Source: Bacteroidales bacterium
GTDB lineage: Bacteria; Bacteroidota; Bacteroidia; Bacteroidales; UBA932
NCBI GenBank assembly: GCA_017527415.1
Contig: JAFXQA010000011.1
Location: forward strand, 1 to 54,450
Direction: 5' to 3'
Length of the DNA: 54,450 nucleotides
The notes beneath the pieces are model-generated. The model saw nothing but the letters and a program-made list of their open reading frames with translations. It made no database searches and was not told the DNA's origin. Made by a program: the position numbers and the translations under genes. Positions 33,749-43,611 of the stretch are shown here, piece after piece. The first letter of the stretch is position 1, and each line of letters opens with the position of its first letter.

Positions 33749-35752
33749 ATGAAAATGAAGAAATTATACGAAACCGACCCGTGGCTCGAACCCTACAAAG
33801 CAGCCATTGATGCCCGATCGAAACGACTTGATGAGGAAATCGCAGGCATTCAGAAAGACGCCCCATCCCTCTCCGATGCTGTCAACAACCATCTCTACTA
33901 TGGCCTTCATAAGACCTCGGGCGGGTGGGTGCTTCGCGAATGGGCTCCCAACGCCACCCGCATATGGCTCACAGGGGAATTCAACAATTGGAAAAAGGCG
34001 GAAGCCTGGGCCCTCAAGCCTGTAGGAAACGGCAACTGGGAGATAATCATTCCCGCCATGTTCCTTCATCACGGGGACCTCTACAAGCTTTTCGTGGAAT
34101 GGCCCGGAGGTGGTGCGGAACGTATTCCTGCTTATGCCACGAGGGTGGTGCAGGATCCGCAAACCAAGGTTTTCAGCGCCCAGGTATGGGATACCGGGCC
34201 CTACGAGTGGAAACACAGTAAGCCAGGCAAGCGCCCCAACCCTCTGATATACGAATGCCACATAGGCATGAGTTCCGAAGAAGAAAAGGTTGCCTCTTTC
34301 GACGATTTCCGCACAAAAGTGCTGCCAAGGGTGCATAAACTTGGTTATGACGTACTCCAGATCATGGCCCTTCAGGAGCATCCCTATTACGGCTCTTTCG
34401 GCTATCAGGTGAGCAACTTCTTCGCCCTCAGTTCCCGTTTCGGCACTCCGGAGCAGTTCAAGGAACTTGTGGACGAAGCGCACGCCAGGGGAATAGCCGT
34501 CATAATGGACATAGTCCACTCTCATGCGGTTTCCAACGAAATCGAAGGCCTCGGCCGCTTCGATGGCCGCGAAGACCTCTACTTCTATCCCGGAGAGGCC
34601 GGACATCATCCCGCCTGGGGTTCCAGATGCTTCGATTACGGCAAGGATGCAGTCAAGTATTTCCTCCTTTCCAACTGCAAATACTGGATGGAGGAGTATC
34701 ATCTGGACGGCTTCCGCTTCGACGGCGTGACATCCATGCTCTACTGGGACCATGGTCTCGGAACCGACTTTGGAGATTACAGCATCTACTTCGGCCCCGG
34801 TGTGGATGAGAACGCTGTAGCCTACCTCGGGCTGGCCAACCGGCTGATACATGAGGTTGATCCGGATGCAATCACGATTGCGGAGGATGTGAGCGGAATG
34901 CCGGGGCTGGCGGCACCACGTGAGGCCGGTGGTGTCGGCTTCGATTTCCGCATGGCCATGGGCATCGCCGACCATTGGATCAAGTGGATAAAGGAGAAAT
35001 CCGATGAGCAGTGGAGTCCGGGAGAGATATGGTACGAACTTACCAACAAGCGTGCAGACGAGAAGACCGTCAGCTATGCAGAATGCCACGACCAGGCACT
35101 CGTGGGCGACAAAACCATCATCTTCCGCCTTATCGACAAAGAGATGTATTTCTCGATGGACAAGGGGAAGCAGAACCTTACCGTGGAACGCGGCGTGGCC
35201 CTTCACAAAATGATCCGCCTGGTGACAGCCGCCACTGCCGGAAACGGATACCTGAACTTTATGGGAAACGAATTCGGGCATCCTGAATGGATAGATTTTC
35301 CGCGCGAGGGAAACGGATGGAGCTATTCCCACGCCAGGCGCCTCTGGTCCATCGCGGACGATGACACCCTCCTCTACAAGGGCCTCGAGGCTTTCGACCG
35401 CGATATGGTGAGATTCATACGGGATAACAATCTGCTCAGCGAACCTCCCGTCCTTCTCACGGCGGATGAGGAGAAACAAATACTGGTTTTCCTACGGAAA
35501 AATTGTATCTTTGCACTGAATTTCAATCCGACAACCTCCTTCGGGGACTACGGTGTCTCGGCGCCGGCCGGTAAGTACACGCTGGTTTTCAGTTCCGACG
35601 ATGCCGCATACAACGGACAGGGCAGACTTCAGGCCGGGGAAATACACTTCAGCGTAGATCAGAAGTGCCCCAACGGCAATCAGGAGTTTGACTGTACGTT
35701 GTATCTGTACCTCCCCAGCAGATGTGCTGCCGTGTTGAAAATAACAAAATAG
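33749..35752 (+). CDS. glgB: 1,4-alpha-glucan branching enzyme (GH13)
   Basis: Introduces alpha-1,6 branches in glycogen. The 667-residue protein has an N-terminal CBM48-like beta-sandwich (WVLREWAPNATRIWLTGEFNNW), a GH13 barrel with MDIVHSHAV, the nucleophile region DGFRFDGVTSML, the acid/base region ITIAEDVSGMPG and the third Asp region YAECHDQALVG, and a C-terminal beta domain. The sequence is of the eukaryote-like GH13_8 type (YGSFGYQVSNFFALSSRFG), which Bacteroidota often use. It heads a five-gene glycogen operon with gaps or overlaps below 5 bases. A TATCTTTG at 35506 inside its end is probably chance. Confidence 0.95.
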   Translation: MKMKKLYETDPWLEPYKAAIDARSKRLDEEIAGIQKDAPSLSDAVNNHLYYGLHKTSGGWVLREWAPNATRIWLTGEFNNWKKAEAWALKPVGNGNWEIIIPAMFLHHGDLYKLFVEWPGGGAERIPAYATRVVQDPQTKVFSAQVWDTGPYEWKHSKPGKRPNPLIYECHIGMSSEEEKVASFDDFRTKVLPRVHKLGYDVLQIMALQEHPYYGSFGYQVSNFFALSSRFGTPEQFKELVDEAHARGIAVIMDIVHSHAVSNEIEGLGRFDGREDLYFYPGEAGHHPAWGSRCFDYGKDAVKYFLLSNCKYWMEEYHLDGFRFDGVTSMLYWDHGLGTDFGDYSIYFGPGVDENAVAYLGLANRLIHEVDPDAITIAEDVSGMPGLAAPREAGGVGFDFRMAMGIADHWIKWIKEKSDEQWSPGEIWYELTNKRADEKTVSYAECHDQALVGDKTIIFRLIDKEMYFSMDKGKQNLTVERGVALHKMIRLVTAATAGNGYLNFMGNEFGHPEWIDFPREGNGWSYSHARRLWSIADDDTLLYKGLEAFDRDMVRFIRDNNLLSEPPVLLTADEEKQILVFLRKNCIFALNFNPTTSFGDYGVSAPAGKYTLVFSSDDAAYNGQGRLQAGEIHFSVDQKCPNGNQEFDCTLYLYLPSRCAAVLKITK

Positions 35753-35755
35753 CTT

Positions 35756-37699
35756 ATGGCGTTCTTAAAATTCAATAAAGCGGAACTGGTGAACCTCTCT
35801 TATTCACTCAAGAGGGAAATCATCTGCGTAAACAAGACGGGTGCCTATTGCAACACCAGCATAGTCACCTGCAATACCCGCCGTTATCACGGGTTGCTTT
35901 CCGTCACGCTGGACCGTTTCGGGGGGGACAAGTATCTGCTTCTGTCCGCCATCGACGAATCCTTCATCGTGAACGGCAAGCAGTTCAACCTTGGCATCCA
36001 CTGCTATGGGGACATTTACGAGCCCCGCGGGCACAAGTATGTGGTGGATTTCAGTGCGGATCCGAATCCTTCCATTACCTACAAGGTCGGGGATATCGTT
36101 TTCCGCAAATCCCTGATGCTGCATCCCGACAAAGACCAGCTTCTCATCAAGTATGAACTGCTGGAATGCCCCGCAAAGGCAACGGTACGCCTGAAGCCTT
36201 TCCTGGCATTCCGAAACATCCACTCCCTTACGCACAGCAATGACGATGCCGAACAGGGTTTTGTTCCAGTCAAAAACGGCGTGAAATTCCGCATGTATGA
36301 GAGTTTTCCGGATCTGGTTCTCCAGATATCGGATGCCTCTGCGGTATATCATCACAATCCGGAGTGGTACTACGGCATTACGTATTCCGATGAATACCGT
36401 CGCGGTTTCGACTGCAAGGAAGATCTTTTCGTGCCCGGTTATTTCGAAGGCTCGATGAAGGCAGGAGAGTCGGTAGTGCTTTCCGCATCGCTCAAGGAAG
36501 AGAATCCGGCGACGCTCAAGCGTAGCTACAATACTATCGTGGCGAACGCCCCCACTGTTACCAGCTACCGTGATCTGCTTGCCCGCTGGGCCAACCTCTT
36601 CATCTGCAACCACAACGGACGCAAACGTATCACCGCAGGTTTTTCATGGATGTACACCGGGCTCCTGCGTGAGACCCTCGTGTCGCTTGCAGGCCTGACA
36701 CTGTACGCCAACGGCGACACCAGGACATTCGAAGAGGTGCTGGACAACCTGATCGCCGACGAGCAAGAGCGTCTTTTCCGCCGCACGACCCAGGTCGAAG
36801 CTCCTCTTCTGCTGGCAGCCGTCCTTCAGCAGTATATCGCATTCGGGGCATCTCCTTCAAAAGTATGGAAGAAGTACGGAAGCACTGTCCGCGGAATCCT
36901 TGAAAGCTATCTCCCCGGTTGCAGGCGTGAGGTTGCAATGCATCCCAACGGTCTGCTATGGGCCCAGATGGAAAACGTGGCCCTGAGTTGGATGAACGCC
37001 TATGTGAACGGGGTTCCGGTCACTGAGCGTGCCGGTTATCAGGTGGAAACAAACGCCCTCTGGTACAACGGTATCTGCTTCGCGGTGGAGATGGAAAGCA
37101 AGTATGGCGCCAGTGCCGGTTTCGTCAAGGAATGGACAGCCATCCGGGATCTCGTGAAGAGCAACTACCAGAGGACTTTCTGGAACGAAGGACGCGGATG
37201 CCTGGCCGATTATGTAGATAACAACGGGCAGAACCTCGATGTCCGTCCTAACCAGCTGATAGCCATCTGGGTGCCTTATTCACCCGTGGACGACGAATTG
37301 CACCCGTCCATCTTCAAGGTGGTGTCCGCCGAGCTCGAGACATCCCGCGGCATACGCACGCTGTCGCCCCGCAATCCCAACTACAAAAACGTATATGAAG
37401 GTTCGCAGGTAGACCGCGACCTTGCCTATCATCAGGGCAGCACACGTCCTTTCCTTCTTGAATACTACGTGGCTGCCGGCTACCGTATCGTGGGCCCGAG
37501 CTTCCGCAAGAAGGCCGAATGGCTCTGCGAGGGTCTTTACGAAGATCTCAGCAAGCATGGCGTGGTGGCCTTCAGTGAACTTTATGACGGTGATCCGCCC
37601 CAGGAGCCTCACGGAGCGATTGCATCCGCGCTGAGCACTGCCGCCCTTCTGGCTGTCAATTATATTACGGACATCTATTCAAAGGAGGACCGCAAATGA
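35756..37699 (+). CDS. Glycogen debranching enzyme (amylo-alpha-1,6-glucosidase, GH133 type)
   Basis: The 647-residue protein has an N-terminal GDE domain (NKTGAYCNTSIVTCNTRRYHGLL, LLSAIDESF) and a C-terminal (alpha/alpha)6 barrel with QVETNALWYNGICFAVEM, LDVRPNQLIAIWVPYSP, YEGSQVDRDLAYHQGSTRPF and SELYDGDPPQEPHGAI. It removes alpha-1,6 branches from glycogen. One position is odd: the barrel entry normally contains an Arg-Asp pair, as in GRDT or RARDM, but here it reads LLRETL, Glu for Asp. Whether that residue is catalytic in this branch is uncertain. It starts 3 bases after glgB, and its stop overlaps the start of the GT4 gene by 4 bases (ATGA), with an AAAGGAGG inside its last codons. Confidence 0.9.
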   Translation: MAFLKFNKAELVNLSYSLKREIICVNKTGAYCNTSIVTCNTRRYHGLLSVTLDRFGGDKYLLLSAIDESFIVNGKQFNLGIHCYGDIYEPRGHKYVVDFSADPNPSITYKVGDIVFRKSLMLHPDKDQLLIKYELLECPAKATVRLKPFLAFRNIHSLTHSNDDAEQGFVPVKNGVKFRMYESFPDLVLQISDASAVYHHNPEWYYGITYSDEYRRGFDCKEDLFVPGYFEGSMKAGESVVLSASLKEENPATLKRSYNTIVANAPTVTSYRDLLARWANLFICNHNGRKRITAGFSWMYTGLLRETLVSLAGLTLYANGDTRTFEEVLDNLIADEQERLFRRTTQVEAPLLLAAVLQQYIAFGASPSKVWKKYGSTVRGILESYLPGCRREVAMHPNGLLWAQMENVALSWMNAYVNGVPVTERAGYQVETNALWYNGICFAVEMESKYGASAGFVKEWTAIRDLVKSNYQRTFWNEGRGCLADYVDNNGQNLDVRPNQLIAIWVPYSPVDDELHPSIFKVVSAELETSRGIRTLSPRNPNYKNVYEGSQVDRDLAYHQGSTRPFLLEYYVAAGYRIVGPSFRKKAEWLCEGLYEDLSKHGVVAFSELYDGDPPQEPHGAIASALSTAALLAVNYITDIYSKEDRK

Positions 37700-38988
37700 G
37701 AGTGCTGATGTTTGGATGGGAGTTTCCCCCGCACATTGCGGGCGGGCTCGGAACGGCCTGTGAAGGCATTGTCAAAGGCCTCGCCTACAACGGAGTGGAA
37801 AGCATCTTCGTAATGCCTTCTGCCAGCGGCGATGAAGACGAAAGCGCAACCCGCATCATCAATGCCAGCGACGTGGCTGTCGACTATGTCACGGAGAGTG
37901 TAGATGAATTCCTGGACAAAGTGAAATTCATCCACATCGACTCCAACCTCATTCCCTATGCCGACCCTGAGGAGTTTTCGAAAATCGTGGAAGATGAGCG
38001 CAACCGTCAGGTTAAGGATTTCCGCATCAGTTTCGGGCAGAAGTTCAAGTTTTCCGGAAAATACGGCGCGAACCTGCTTGAAGAGGTGGCCCGCTACGCC
38101 ATGGTGGGCGGCACGATAGCCATGCAGCACAAGGATGAATTCGACATCATTCACGCACATGACTGGCTTACCTACCTTGCCGGCATTGCCGCCAAGGAGC
38201 TCACGGGCAAGCCGCTGGTGGTCCATGTGCACGCTACTTCCTTCGACCGGGGCACCGACGACATGGTGGATTCCCGCGTGTATTCCATCGAGCGCCGCGG
38301 CATGGAGGCTGCCGACAGGGTGGTTACCGTCAGCGACCTTACCCGTAACATAGTGATAAACAAATATGGCATAGATCCGGCCAAGATAGTCACCGTGCAT
38401 AACGCCGTGGACTTCAGCGGCCGTGAGAACATCGAAGTTGAGCGTGGTGTGCGGGACAAGGTTGTCACCTTCCTCGGACGCATCACTTTCCAGAAAGGTC
38501 CCGAGTATTTCATCGAAGCCGCCGCCAAGGTGCTCAAGCGCACCAAGGGAGTGCGTTTCGTGATGGCCGGAAGCGGAGATATGATGAACAGGTCTATCCG
38601 GATGGTCGCCCGTATGGGCATCTCCGACCGTTTCCACTTCACGGGATTTCTCCGCGGTGCGGATGTGCAGAAGATGTTCGCGCTGTCTGATGTTTACATA
38701 ATGCCTTCTGTGTCCGAGCCCTTCGGTATCTCGCCTCTCGAGGCCATGAGAACCGGAGTGCCTTCCATCATCTCCCACCAGAGCGGCGCTGCCGAAGTGC
38801 TGAAATACGCCCTCAAGGTGGACTTCTGGGATGTGGATGCCATGGCGGACGACATCTATGCCCTTCTAACTTACCCTGCCCTGTCGCGCTTCGCTGCCGT
38901 GCAGGGATACGACGAGGTGAACGAGCTCAAGTGGAACAATGCCACCGCCAAGCTCAAGAAAGTATATGAATCAGTTTTAAACCAGTAG
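37696..38988 (+). CDS. GT4-family glycosyltransferase, probable glycogen synthase
   Basis: The 430-residue retaining glycosyltransferase has a GT-B fold. The N-terminus reads MRVLMFGWEFPPHIAGGLGTACEGI, with the glycogen-synthase-like GGLG loop. HAHDWLTYLAG follows in the first domain. The C-terminal domain has FLGRITFQKGPEYFIEAA and the EX7E motif in SEPFGISPLEAMRTG. In Bacteroides the same order (debranching enzyme, this GT, GH57) is found, so it most likely elongates alpha-1,4-glucan from a nucleotide sugar; the donor is not evident. Start overlaps the preceding stop by 4 bases; GH57 follows 3 bases later. Confidence 0.88.
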   Translation: MRVLMFGWEFPPHIAGGLGTACEGIVKGLAYNGVESIFVMPSASGDEDESATRIINASDVAVDYVTESVDEFLDKVKFIHIDSNLIPYADPEEFSKIVEDERNRQVKDFRISFGQKFKFSGKYGANLLEEVARYAMVGGTIAMQHKDEFDIIHAHDWLTYLAGIAAKELTGKPLVVHVHATSFDRGTDDMVDSRVYSIERRGMEAADRVVTVSDLTRNIVINKYGIDPAKIVTVHNAVDFSGRENIEVERGVRDKVVTFLGRITFQKGPEYFIEAAAKVLKRTKGVRFVMAGSGDMMNRSIRMVARMGISDRFHFTGFLRGADVQKMFALSDVYIMPSVSEPFGISPLEAMRTGVPSIISHQSGAAEVLKYALKVDFWDVDAMADDIYALLTYPALSRFAAVQGYDEVNELKWNNATAKLKKVYESVLNQ

Positions 38989-38991
38989 CTT

Positions 38992-40167
38992 ATGAAAAAG
39001 CTTTGTTTCTATTTCCAGATACATCAGCCGGATCGTCTCCGTGTGTTCCGTTTCTTCGATATCGGCAAAGACTCACACTATTACGACGATTTCGTGAACC
39101 GCACCATCCTGAGGCGCATCGCTCAGAAGTGCTATCTCCCGATGAATAAGCTGCTGCTCGAAGCCATAAAGGCGAACGACGGCAAGTTCAAGGTGGCATT
39201 CTCCATTACCGGGAGTGCTCTTGAGCAATTTGAACGTTATGCCCCCGAGGTGATCGACAGCTTCCGTGAGCTTGCCGCCACGGGTGCCGTCGAATTCCTT
39301 TGCGAGACCTGCAACCACTCGCTTTCTTCGCTCAAGAGTGAGAACGAGTTCAAGCACCAGGTGCTCAAGCACAAGGCTACCATTGAAAAGTATTTCGGGG
39401 TCTCTCCCGTCACTTTCCGCAACACCGAGCTCATCTACTCCGATGCGATAGGCAAGCAGGTCTACGATCTTGGATTCAAGACCGTGCTCACTGAAGGCGC
39501 ACGTCACATCCTGGGATGGAAGAGCCCGAACTACCTGTATTCCAACGATTTGAAGTCTGCTCAGAAGCTGCTGCTGCGCAACTATGTGCTCAGCGACGAC
39601 ATAGCTTTCCGTTTTGCGGGATCGGGCCTCACCGCCGAGCAGTTCGCGGCCAAGGTCAGTGCTGAAGAAGGCGACATCGTGAACCTGTTCATGGATTATG
39701 AGACCTTCGGTGAGCATCAGAGCGCAGAAACCGGCATTTTCGAATTCATGAAGGCCCTGCCGAAGGCGGCCCTGGATGCTGGAATCAAGTTCGTCACCCC
39801 TGCGGAGGCCGCATCCAAACTCAAGGCTGTGGCACCTCTCAGCGTTCCCCAGCCCATCTCCTGGGCGGATGAGGAGCGTGATGTCACTGCCTGGCTCGGG
39901 AACGAGCTCCAGCAGGACGCCTTCAACAAGCTCTATGCGCTTGTGGAGAAACTTTCGATCATAGACAGTGCCGACCTTTGGGCGGACTTCGGCCGCCTTC
40001 AGGAAAGCGACCATTTTTACTATATGTGCACCAAGTTCTTCTCGGACGGCGACGTGCACAAATATTTTAACCCTTACGACACCCCGTACGAGGCATTCAT
40101 CAACTACATGAACGTACTGAGTGACTTCATTATCAGAGTAAACGACAAATATGCAACCAAGAATTGA
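38992..40167 (+). CDS. GH57 alpha-amylase-like glycoside hydrolase
   Basis: The 391-residue protein of GH57 acts on alpha-glucans, probably inside the cell since there is no signal peptide. Conserved regions are visible: region 1 FQIHQPDRL, region 2 GAVEFLCETCNHSLSSL, region 3 FRNTELIYSDAIG (candidate nucleophile Glu) and region 4 LFMDYETFGEHQ (acid/base Asp). The C-terminal helical part ends DFIIRVNDKYATKN. A role in trimming or remodelling glycogen chains fits the operon. Its last 17 bases overlap the start of glgP in another frame. Confidence 0.9.
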   Translation: MKKLCFYFQIHQPDRLRVFRFFDIGKDSHYYDDFVNRTILRRIAQKCYLPMNKLLLEAIKANDGKFKVAFSITGSALEQFERYAPEVIDSFRELAATGAVEFLCETCNHSLSSLKSENEFKHQVLKHKATIEKYFGVSPVTFRNTELIYSDAIGKQVYDLGFKTVLTEGARHILGWKSPNYLYSNDLKSAQKLLLRNYVLSDDIAFRFAGSGLTAEQFAAKVSAEEGDIVNLFMDYETFGEHQSAETGIFEFMKALPKAALDAGIKFVTPAEAASKLKAVAPLSVPQPISWADEERDVTAWLGNELQQDAFNKLYALVEKLSIIDSADLWADFGRLQESDHFYYMCTKFFSDGDVHKYFNPYDTPYEAFINYMNVLSDFIIRVNDKYATKN

Positions 40168-42709
40168 GATCAGCGGTCCCAGCTGGAACAGCGTGCGCGT
40201 GACGCGTCACCTGCCCGGTGAACTCGAGGGACTGGAACAATTGTGCAAAAACCTTTGGTGGTGCTGGAACGACAATGCGAAAAACCTTTTCCGCTATGTC
40301 GACCCGGAAATCTGGCACAACTCCCGGCATAACCCGATGGTGATACTGGATACGGTATCCCTCAAAAGATACAGGCAGCTTTCCAAAGATGGAGAATTCA
40401 TCGGCAGGCTACACGCCGTGATGGATGAGTTCAGAGCCTACATGGTCGAAAAAGAGCGCAGGGGCAACCCCTCCATAGCTTATTTCTGCATGGAATACGG
40501 CCTGGATACCTCGCTGCAGATTTATTCCGGAGGTCTTGGCATCCTCGCCGGCGACTACCTCAAGGAAAGCAGCGACATGAACGTGAACATGGTGGCGGTG
40601 GGCCTTCTCTACCGCTATGGCTATTTCACCCAGAAAATTACGCCTCAGGGCAACCAGGTGGCAGAATACAACGCCCAGGACTTCCTCAAGATTCCCGCCG
40701 AGCCTGTTACCGGCGCCGACGGAAAGTGGATTACGGTGAGTTGCCAGCTTCCCGGCCGCGAGCTCCACGCCCGCATCTGGAAAGTTCCTGTGGGCCGTAC
40801 CGACCTCTACCTTCTCGATACCGACTTCGAAGACAATCTGCCCGAAGACCGCCAGGTGACCTATCAACTATATGGTGGCGACTGGGAGAACCGTCTGAAA
40901 CAGGAAATCCTGCTTGGTATCGGCGGCATCCGCGCCCTGCGTGCAATCGGGCTTCATCCCGCAATCTACCACTCCAATGAGGGCCATGCCGCATTCATCG
41001 GCCTGGAGCGCCTCCGCGAGTATATGTACGATCAGAAAATGGATTATAGCGAGGCGATGGAACTCGTCCGCGCCAGCGGTCTCTTCACCACCCATACCCC
41101 GGTTCCTGCCGGTCACGATGCTTTCGAAGAGGATATGATGTACCGCTACTTCGGCCATTATCCTTCCCGTTTCGGCATCAGTTGGGAGACTCTCCTGGGC
41201 CTGGGCAAGGTGAACGTGGACGACCACAACGAGCGTTTCAGCATGAGCGTCCTCGCCGCCAACTGCTCGCAGAATGTCAATGGCGTTTCCATGCTTCACG
41301 GCCAGGTGAGCCAGAAGATATTCGCAAACATGTACAAGGGGTACCTCCCCGAGGAACTGCATATCAGTTATGTTACCAACGGAGTGCATTACCCCACTTG
41401 GGCATCAAAGGAATGGAAGGCCGTCCACTCCAAGGTGTTCGGCCCCGAATTTCAGACCCATCATTACGATAAGCGCTGCTTCGAGGGAATCTTCAACGTG
41501 TCCGATGAAGAAATCTGGGACACGCGCAAGACTCTCAAGAAGGAACTGATACGCCAAATCAACGACCGCCTGGCCAATCCGGAAACGAGCAGCCACTATT
41601 CCCCCAGCGAGATAGTGCGCATCAAGGAGAATCTCCGCGAGGATGTGCTGACAATCGGCTTTGCCCGCCGTTTCGCCACCTACAAGCGTGCAACCCTGCT
41701 GTTCTCCGATCTGGATCAGCTGGATGCCCTTGTGAACGATCCTAAGCATCCCGTGCAGTTCATCTTCGCGGGCAAGGCGCATCCCGCCGACGGCGCAGGA
41801 CAGGATCTGATCAAGCATATCATCGACATCTCCAAGCAGGAGAGGTTCCTGGGCAAGATAGTCTTTGTGCCCGGTTACGACATTTCCCTCGCCAAGAGGC
41901 TTGTGCAGGGGGTGGATGTATGGCTGAACAACCCTACCCGCCCTCTCGAGGCTTCCGGAACATCCGGTGAGAAAGCCTCGATGAACGGGGTCATGCATTT
42001 CTCCGTGCTCGACGGCTGGTGGGTTGAAGGATATAAGGAAGGCTGTGGCTGGGCACTCCCGCTCAAGCGCACCTACGACGACCAGAACTACCAGAATGAG
42101 CTGGATGCGGCCCGTATCTATGCCATCATAGAAAATGAGATAGCTCCGGCATACTACGCGAAGGACGCACGCGGCATATCCTCCGAGTGGCTGCGCTACA
42201 TCCGCAACACCATAGCGTATGTCGCATGCAACTTCACCACCAACAGGATGATGGAAGACTACTGCATCCAGTACTATCAGCCACAGTACGACCGTTTCAA
42301 CGACCTCATGGCCAACGGATGCGCCAAGGCCCGGGAGATTGCCGCATGGAAGAAGAAAGTCGTGGATGCCTGGCCGAATATAAAGGTGCTTTCTCATTCC
42401 GCTCCGAATGCTGCTTATGTGCTTTCGCAGGACAACCCCCTGGCAAGCGAGGCGGTGGTTGACCTTGCCGGTCTGAGCCCCGAGGATATTGGCGTGGAGA
42501 TGCTCTTCGCCGTGGCGGACAAGAAGAACGAACTGCATATACAGGAAACCATACAGTATGATGTGGTTTCGTTCGAAGGTGGAGTGGCGAAGTATCAGTG
42601 TTCGGTCATTCCGGAACGGACAGGTATGTATCAGATAGGCGTACGGCTCTATGCCAAGAACGCTCTGCTTCCTCACAGGATGGATTTCCCTCTGGTGAAA
42701 TGGCTGTAA
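40151..42709 (+). CDS. glgP: Alpha-glucan phosphorylase (GT35)
   Basis: PLP-dependent enzyme that releases glucose 1-phosphate from glycogen chains. The 852-residue protein is of the compact bacterial/archaeal type. Marks are LCKNLWWCWNDNAKNLF near the N-terminus, CMEYGLDTSLQIYSGGLGILAGDYLK, FTTHTPVPAGHDAFE, NGVHYPTW, and the PLP region EASGTSGEKASMNGVMHFSVLDGWW with the Schiff-base Lys. The C-terminal ~110 residues form a small beta domain (GVEMLFAVADKKNELHI), as in relatives. The start at 40151 overlaps GH57 by 17 bases. The end overlaps ribF by 10 bases, so translation is tightly coupled. Confidence 0.94.
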   Translation: MQPRIEISGPSWNSVRVTRHLPGELEGLEQLCKNLWWCWNDNAKNLFRYVDPEIWHNSRHNPMVILDTVSLKRYRQLSKDGEFIGRLHAVMDEFRAYMVEKERRGNPSIAYFCMEYGLDTSLQIYSGGLGILAGDYLKESSDMNVNMVAVGLLYRYGYFTQKITPQGNQVAEYNAQDFLKIPAEPVTGADGKWITVSCQLPGRELHARIWKVPVGRTDLYLLDTDFEDNLPEDRQVTYQLYGGDWENRLKQEILLGIGGIRALRAIGLHPAIYHSNEGHAAFIGLERLREYMYDQKMDYSEAMELVRASGLFTTHTPVPAGHDAFEEDMMYRYFGHYPSRFGISWETLLGLGKVNVDDHNERFSMSVLAANCSQNVNGVSMLHGQVSQKIFANMYKGYLPEELHISYVTNGVHYPTWASKEWKAVHSKVFGPEFQTHHYDKRCFEGIFNVSDEEIWDTRKTLKKELIRQINDRLANPETSSHYSPSEIVRIKENLREDVLTIGFARRFATYKRATLLFSDLDQLDALVNDPKHPVQFIFAGKAHPADGAGQDLIKHIIDISKQERFLGKIVFVPGYDISLAKRLVQGVDVWLNNPTRPLEASGTSGEKASMNGVMHFSVLDGWWVEGYKEGCGWALPLKRTYDDQNYQNELDAARIYAIIENEIAPAYYAKDARGISSEWLRYIRNTIAYVACNFTTNRMMEDYCIQYYQPQYDRFNDLMANGCAKAREIAAWKKKVVDAWPNIKVLSHSAPNAAYVLSQDNPLASEAVVDLAGLSPEDIGVEMLFAVADKKNELHIQETIQYDVVSFEGGVAKYQCSVIPERTGMYQIGVRLYAKNALLPHRMDFPLVKWL

Positions 42710-43563
42710 TAGCTACAGGATTCTTCGACGGTGTGCATATCGGCCACCGGCTGGTCATCGAGACTCTGGTAAACGAAGCGCGCAGGCGCGGAGAAGAGAG
42801 CCTCGTGCTGACCTTCTGGCCGCATCCGCGCATTGTCCTTCAGGATGATGCGATGGGACTCCGTCTGTTGAATACCCCATCCGAGAAGATTGCTCTTCTG
42901 AAGGGTCTCGGAATCGACAGGGTCGAACAACTGGAGTTCAGCAGGGAGTTCAGCGAGATGGGGGCGGAACAGTACCTGCGCGAAGTTGTAATGGGCCGTT
43001 ACGGAGGCACCGCCATATTGCTCGGCTATGACAATCGCATCGGGCACGACTCCCTTACTCCCGTGCAGACGGCCGACCTGGCTTCTTCGCTGGGCCTTGA
43101 CGTCATTCGCGCCGAGAAGGTCTCATCCGTGGGTATTGCGGTGAGCTCCACCAAGATACGCAATGCGCTGAAAGCCGGTGATGTGGAAACTGCATCCAAC
43201 TATCTGTGCTACGATTATTGTCTTTCCGGCGAGGTCGTGCACGGCAAGAAGCTGGGCCGCACCATCGGTTATCCTACCGCCAATCTGGAGGTTGACGAGC
43301 CACTTAAACTGGTTCCGGCCACAGGGGTTTACCTTTCACAGGTCCAGGTAGGGGGCAGGTCATTCTATGGGATGACAAATGTGGGGCCGACACTGGAAAC
43401 GCACATCTTCGATTTCGACGAAGAGATCTACGGGGAAACCATTACGGTAAGCTTCATGAAGCGCGTGAGGGATGAAAACAACTTCGACTCGCTGATTGAA
43501 CTGCAGGCACAGCTCCGCGATGACGAGAGTTATTGTAAAAAAATGTTATCTTTGCATAAATAA
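42700..43563 (+). CDS. ribF: Bifunctional riboflavin kinase / FAD synthetase
   Basis: Converts riboflavin to FMN and FMN to FAD. The 287-residue protein has an N-terminal nucleotidyltransferase domain with FFDGVHIGHRLVI (HIGH-like), WPHPR, and VSSTKIRNALKAGDV. The C-terminal flavokinase beta-barrel has GEVVHGKKLGRTIGYPTANLEV and ETHIFDFDEEIYGE. ATG 42700 gives MAVIATGFFDGVHIGH and lies inside the end of glgP; the upstream in-frame ATG 42598 would add glgP-encoded sequence. The N-terminus is ~15 residues shorter than in most RibF proteins. No FMN riboswitch is possible here, since the gene is embedded in the glycogen operon. Confidence 0.93.
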   Translation: MAVIATGFFDGVHIGHRLVIETLVNEARRRGEESLVLTFWPHPRIVLQDDAMGLRLLNTPSEKIALLKGLGIDRVEQLEFSREFSEMGAEQYLREVVMGRYGGTAILLGYDNRIGHDSLTPVQTADLASSLGLDVIRAEKVSSVGIAVSSTKIRNALKAGDVETASNYLCYDYCLSGEVVHGKKLGRTIGYPTANLEVDEPLKLVPATGVYLSQVQVGGRSFYGMTNVGPTLETHIFDFDEEIYGETITVSFMKRVRDENNFDSLIELQAQLRDDESYCKKMLSLHK

Positions 43564-43601
43564 TCAACCGAGGGTTCTGCTGCAAAGGCAGGACTCCTTT
43601 T
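43547..43601 (+). promoter_or_regulatory. greA promoter and leader hairpin
   Basis: TATCTTTG at 43547-43554 is a -7 box in the last codons of ribF; no clear -33 box is seen. Downstream, about 43571-43597, GTTCTGC and GCAGGAC can pair around TGCAAAG, extended by AGG/TCCT and followed by a T-run (TTTT). This could be the ribF terminator, or, because it lies in the greA leader, an attenuator. greA starts at 43612. Confidence 0.45.
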
Positions 43602-43611
43602 ATTAACCAAT

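Noticed and set aside
35506..35513. TATCTTTG inside glgB as promoter of the debranching gene
   Set aside because: It lies 240 bases before the next start within coding sequence and lacks a TTTG at the proper distance; chance occurrence is more likely.
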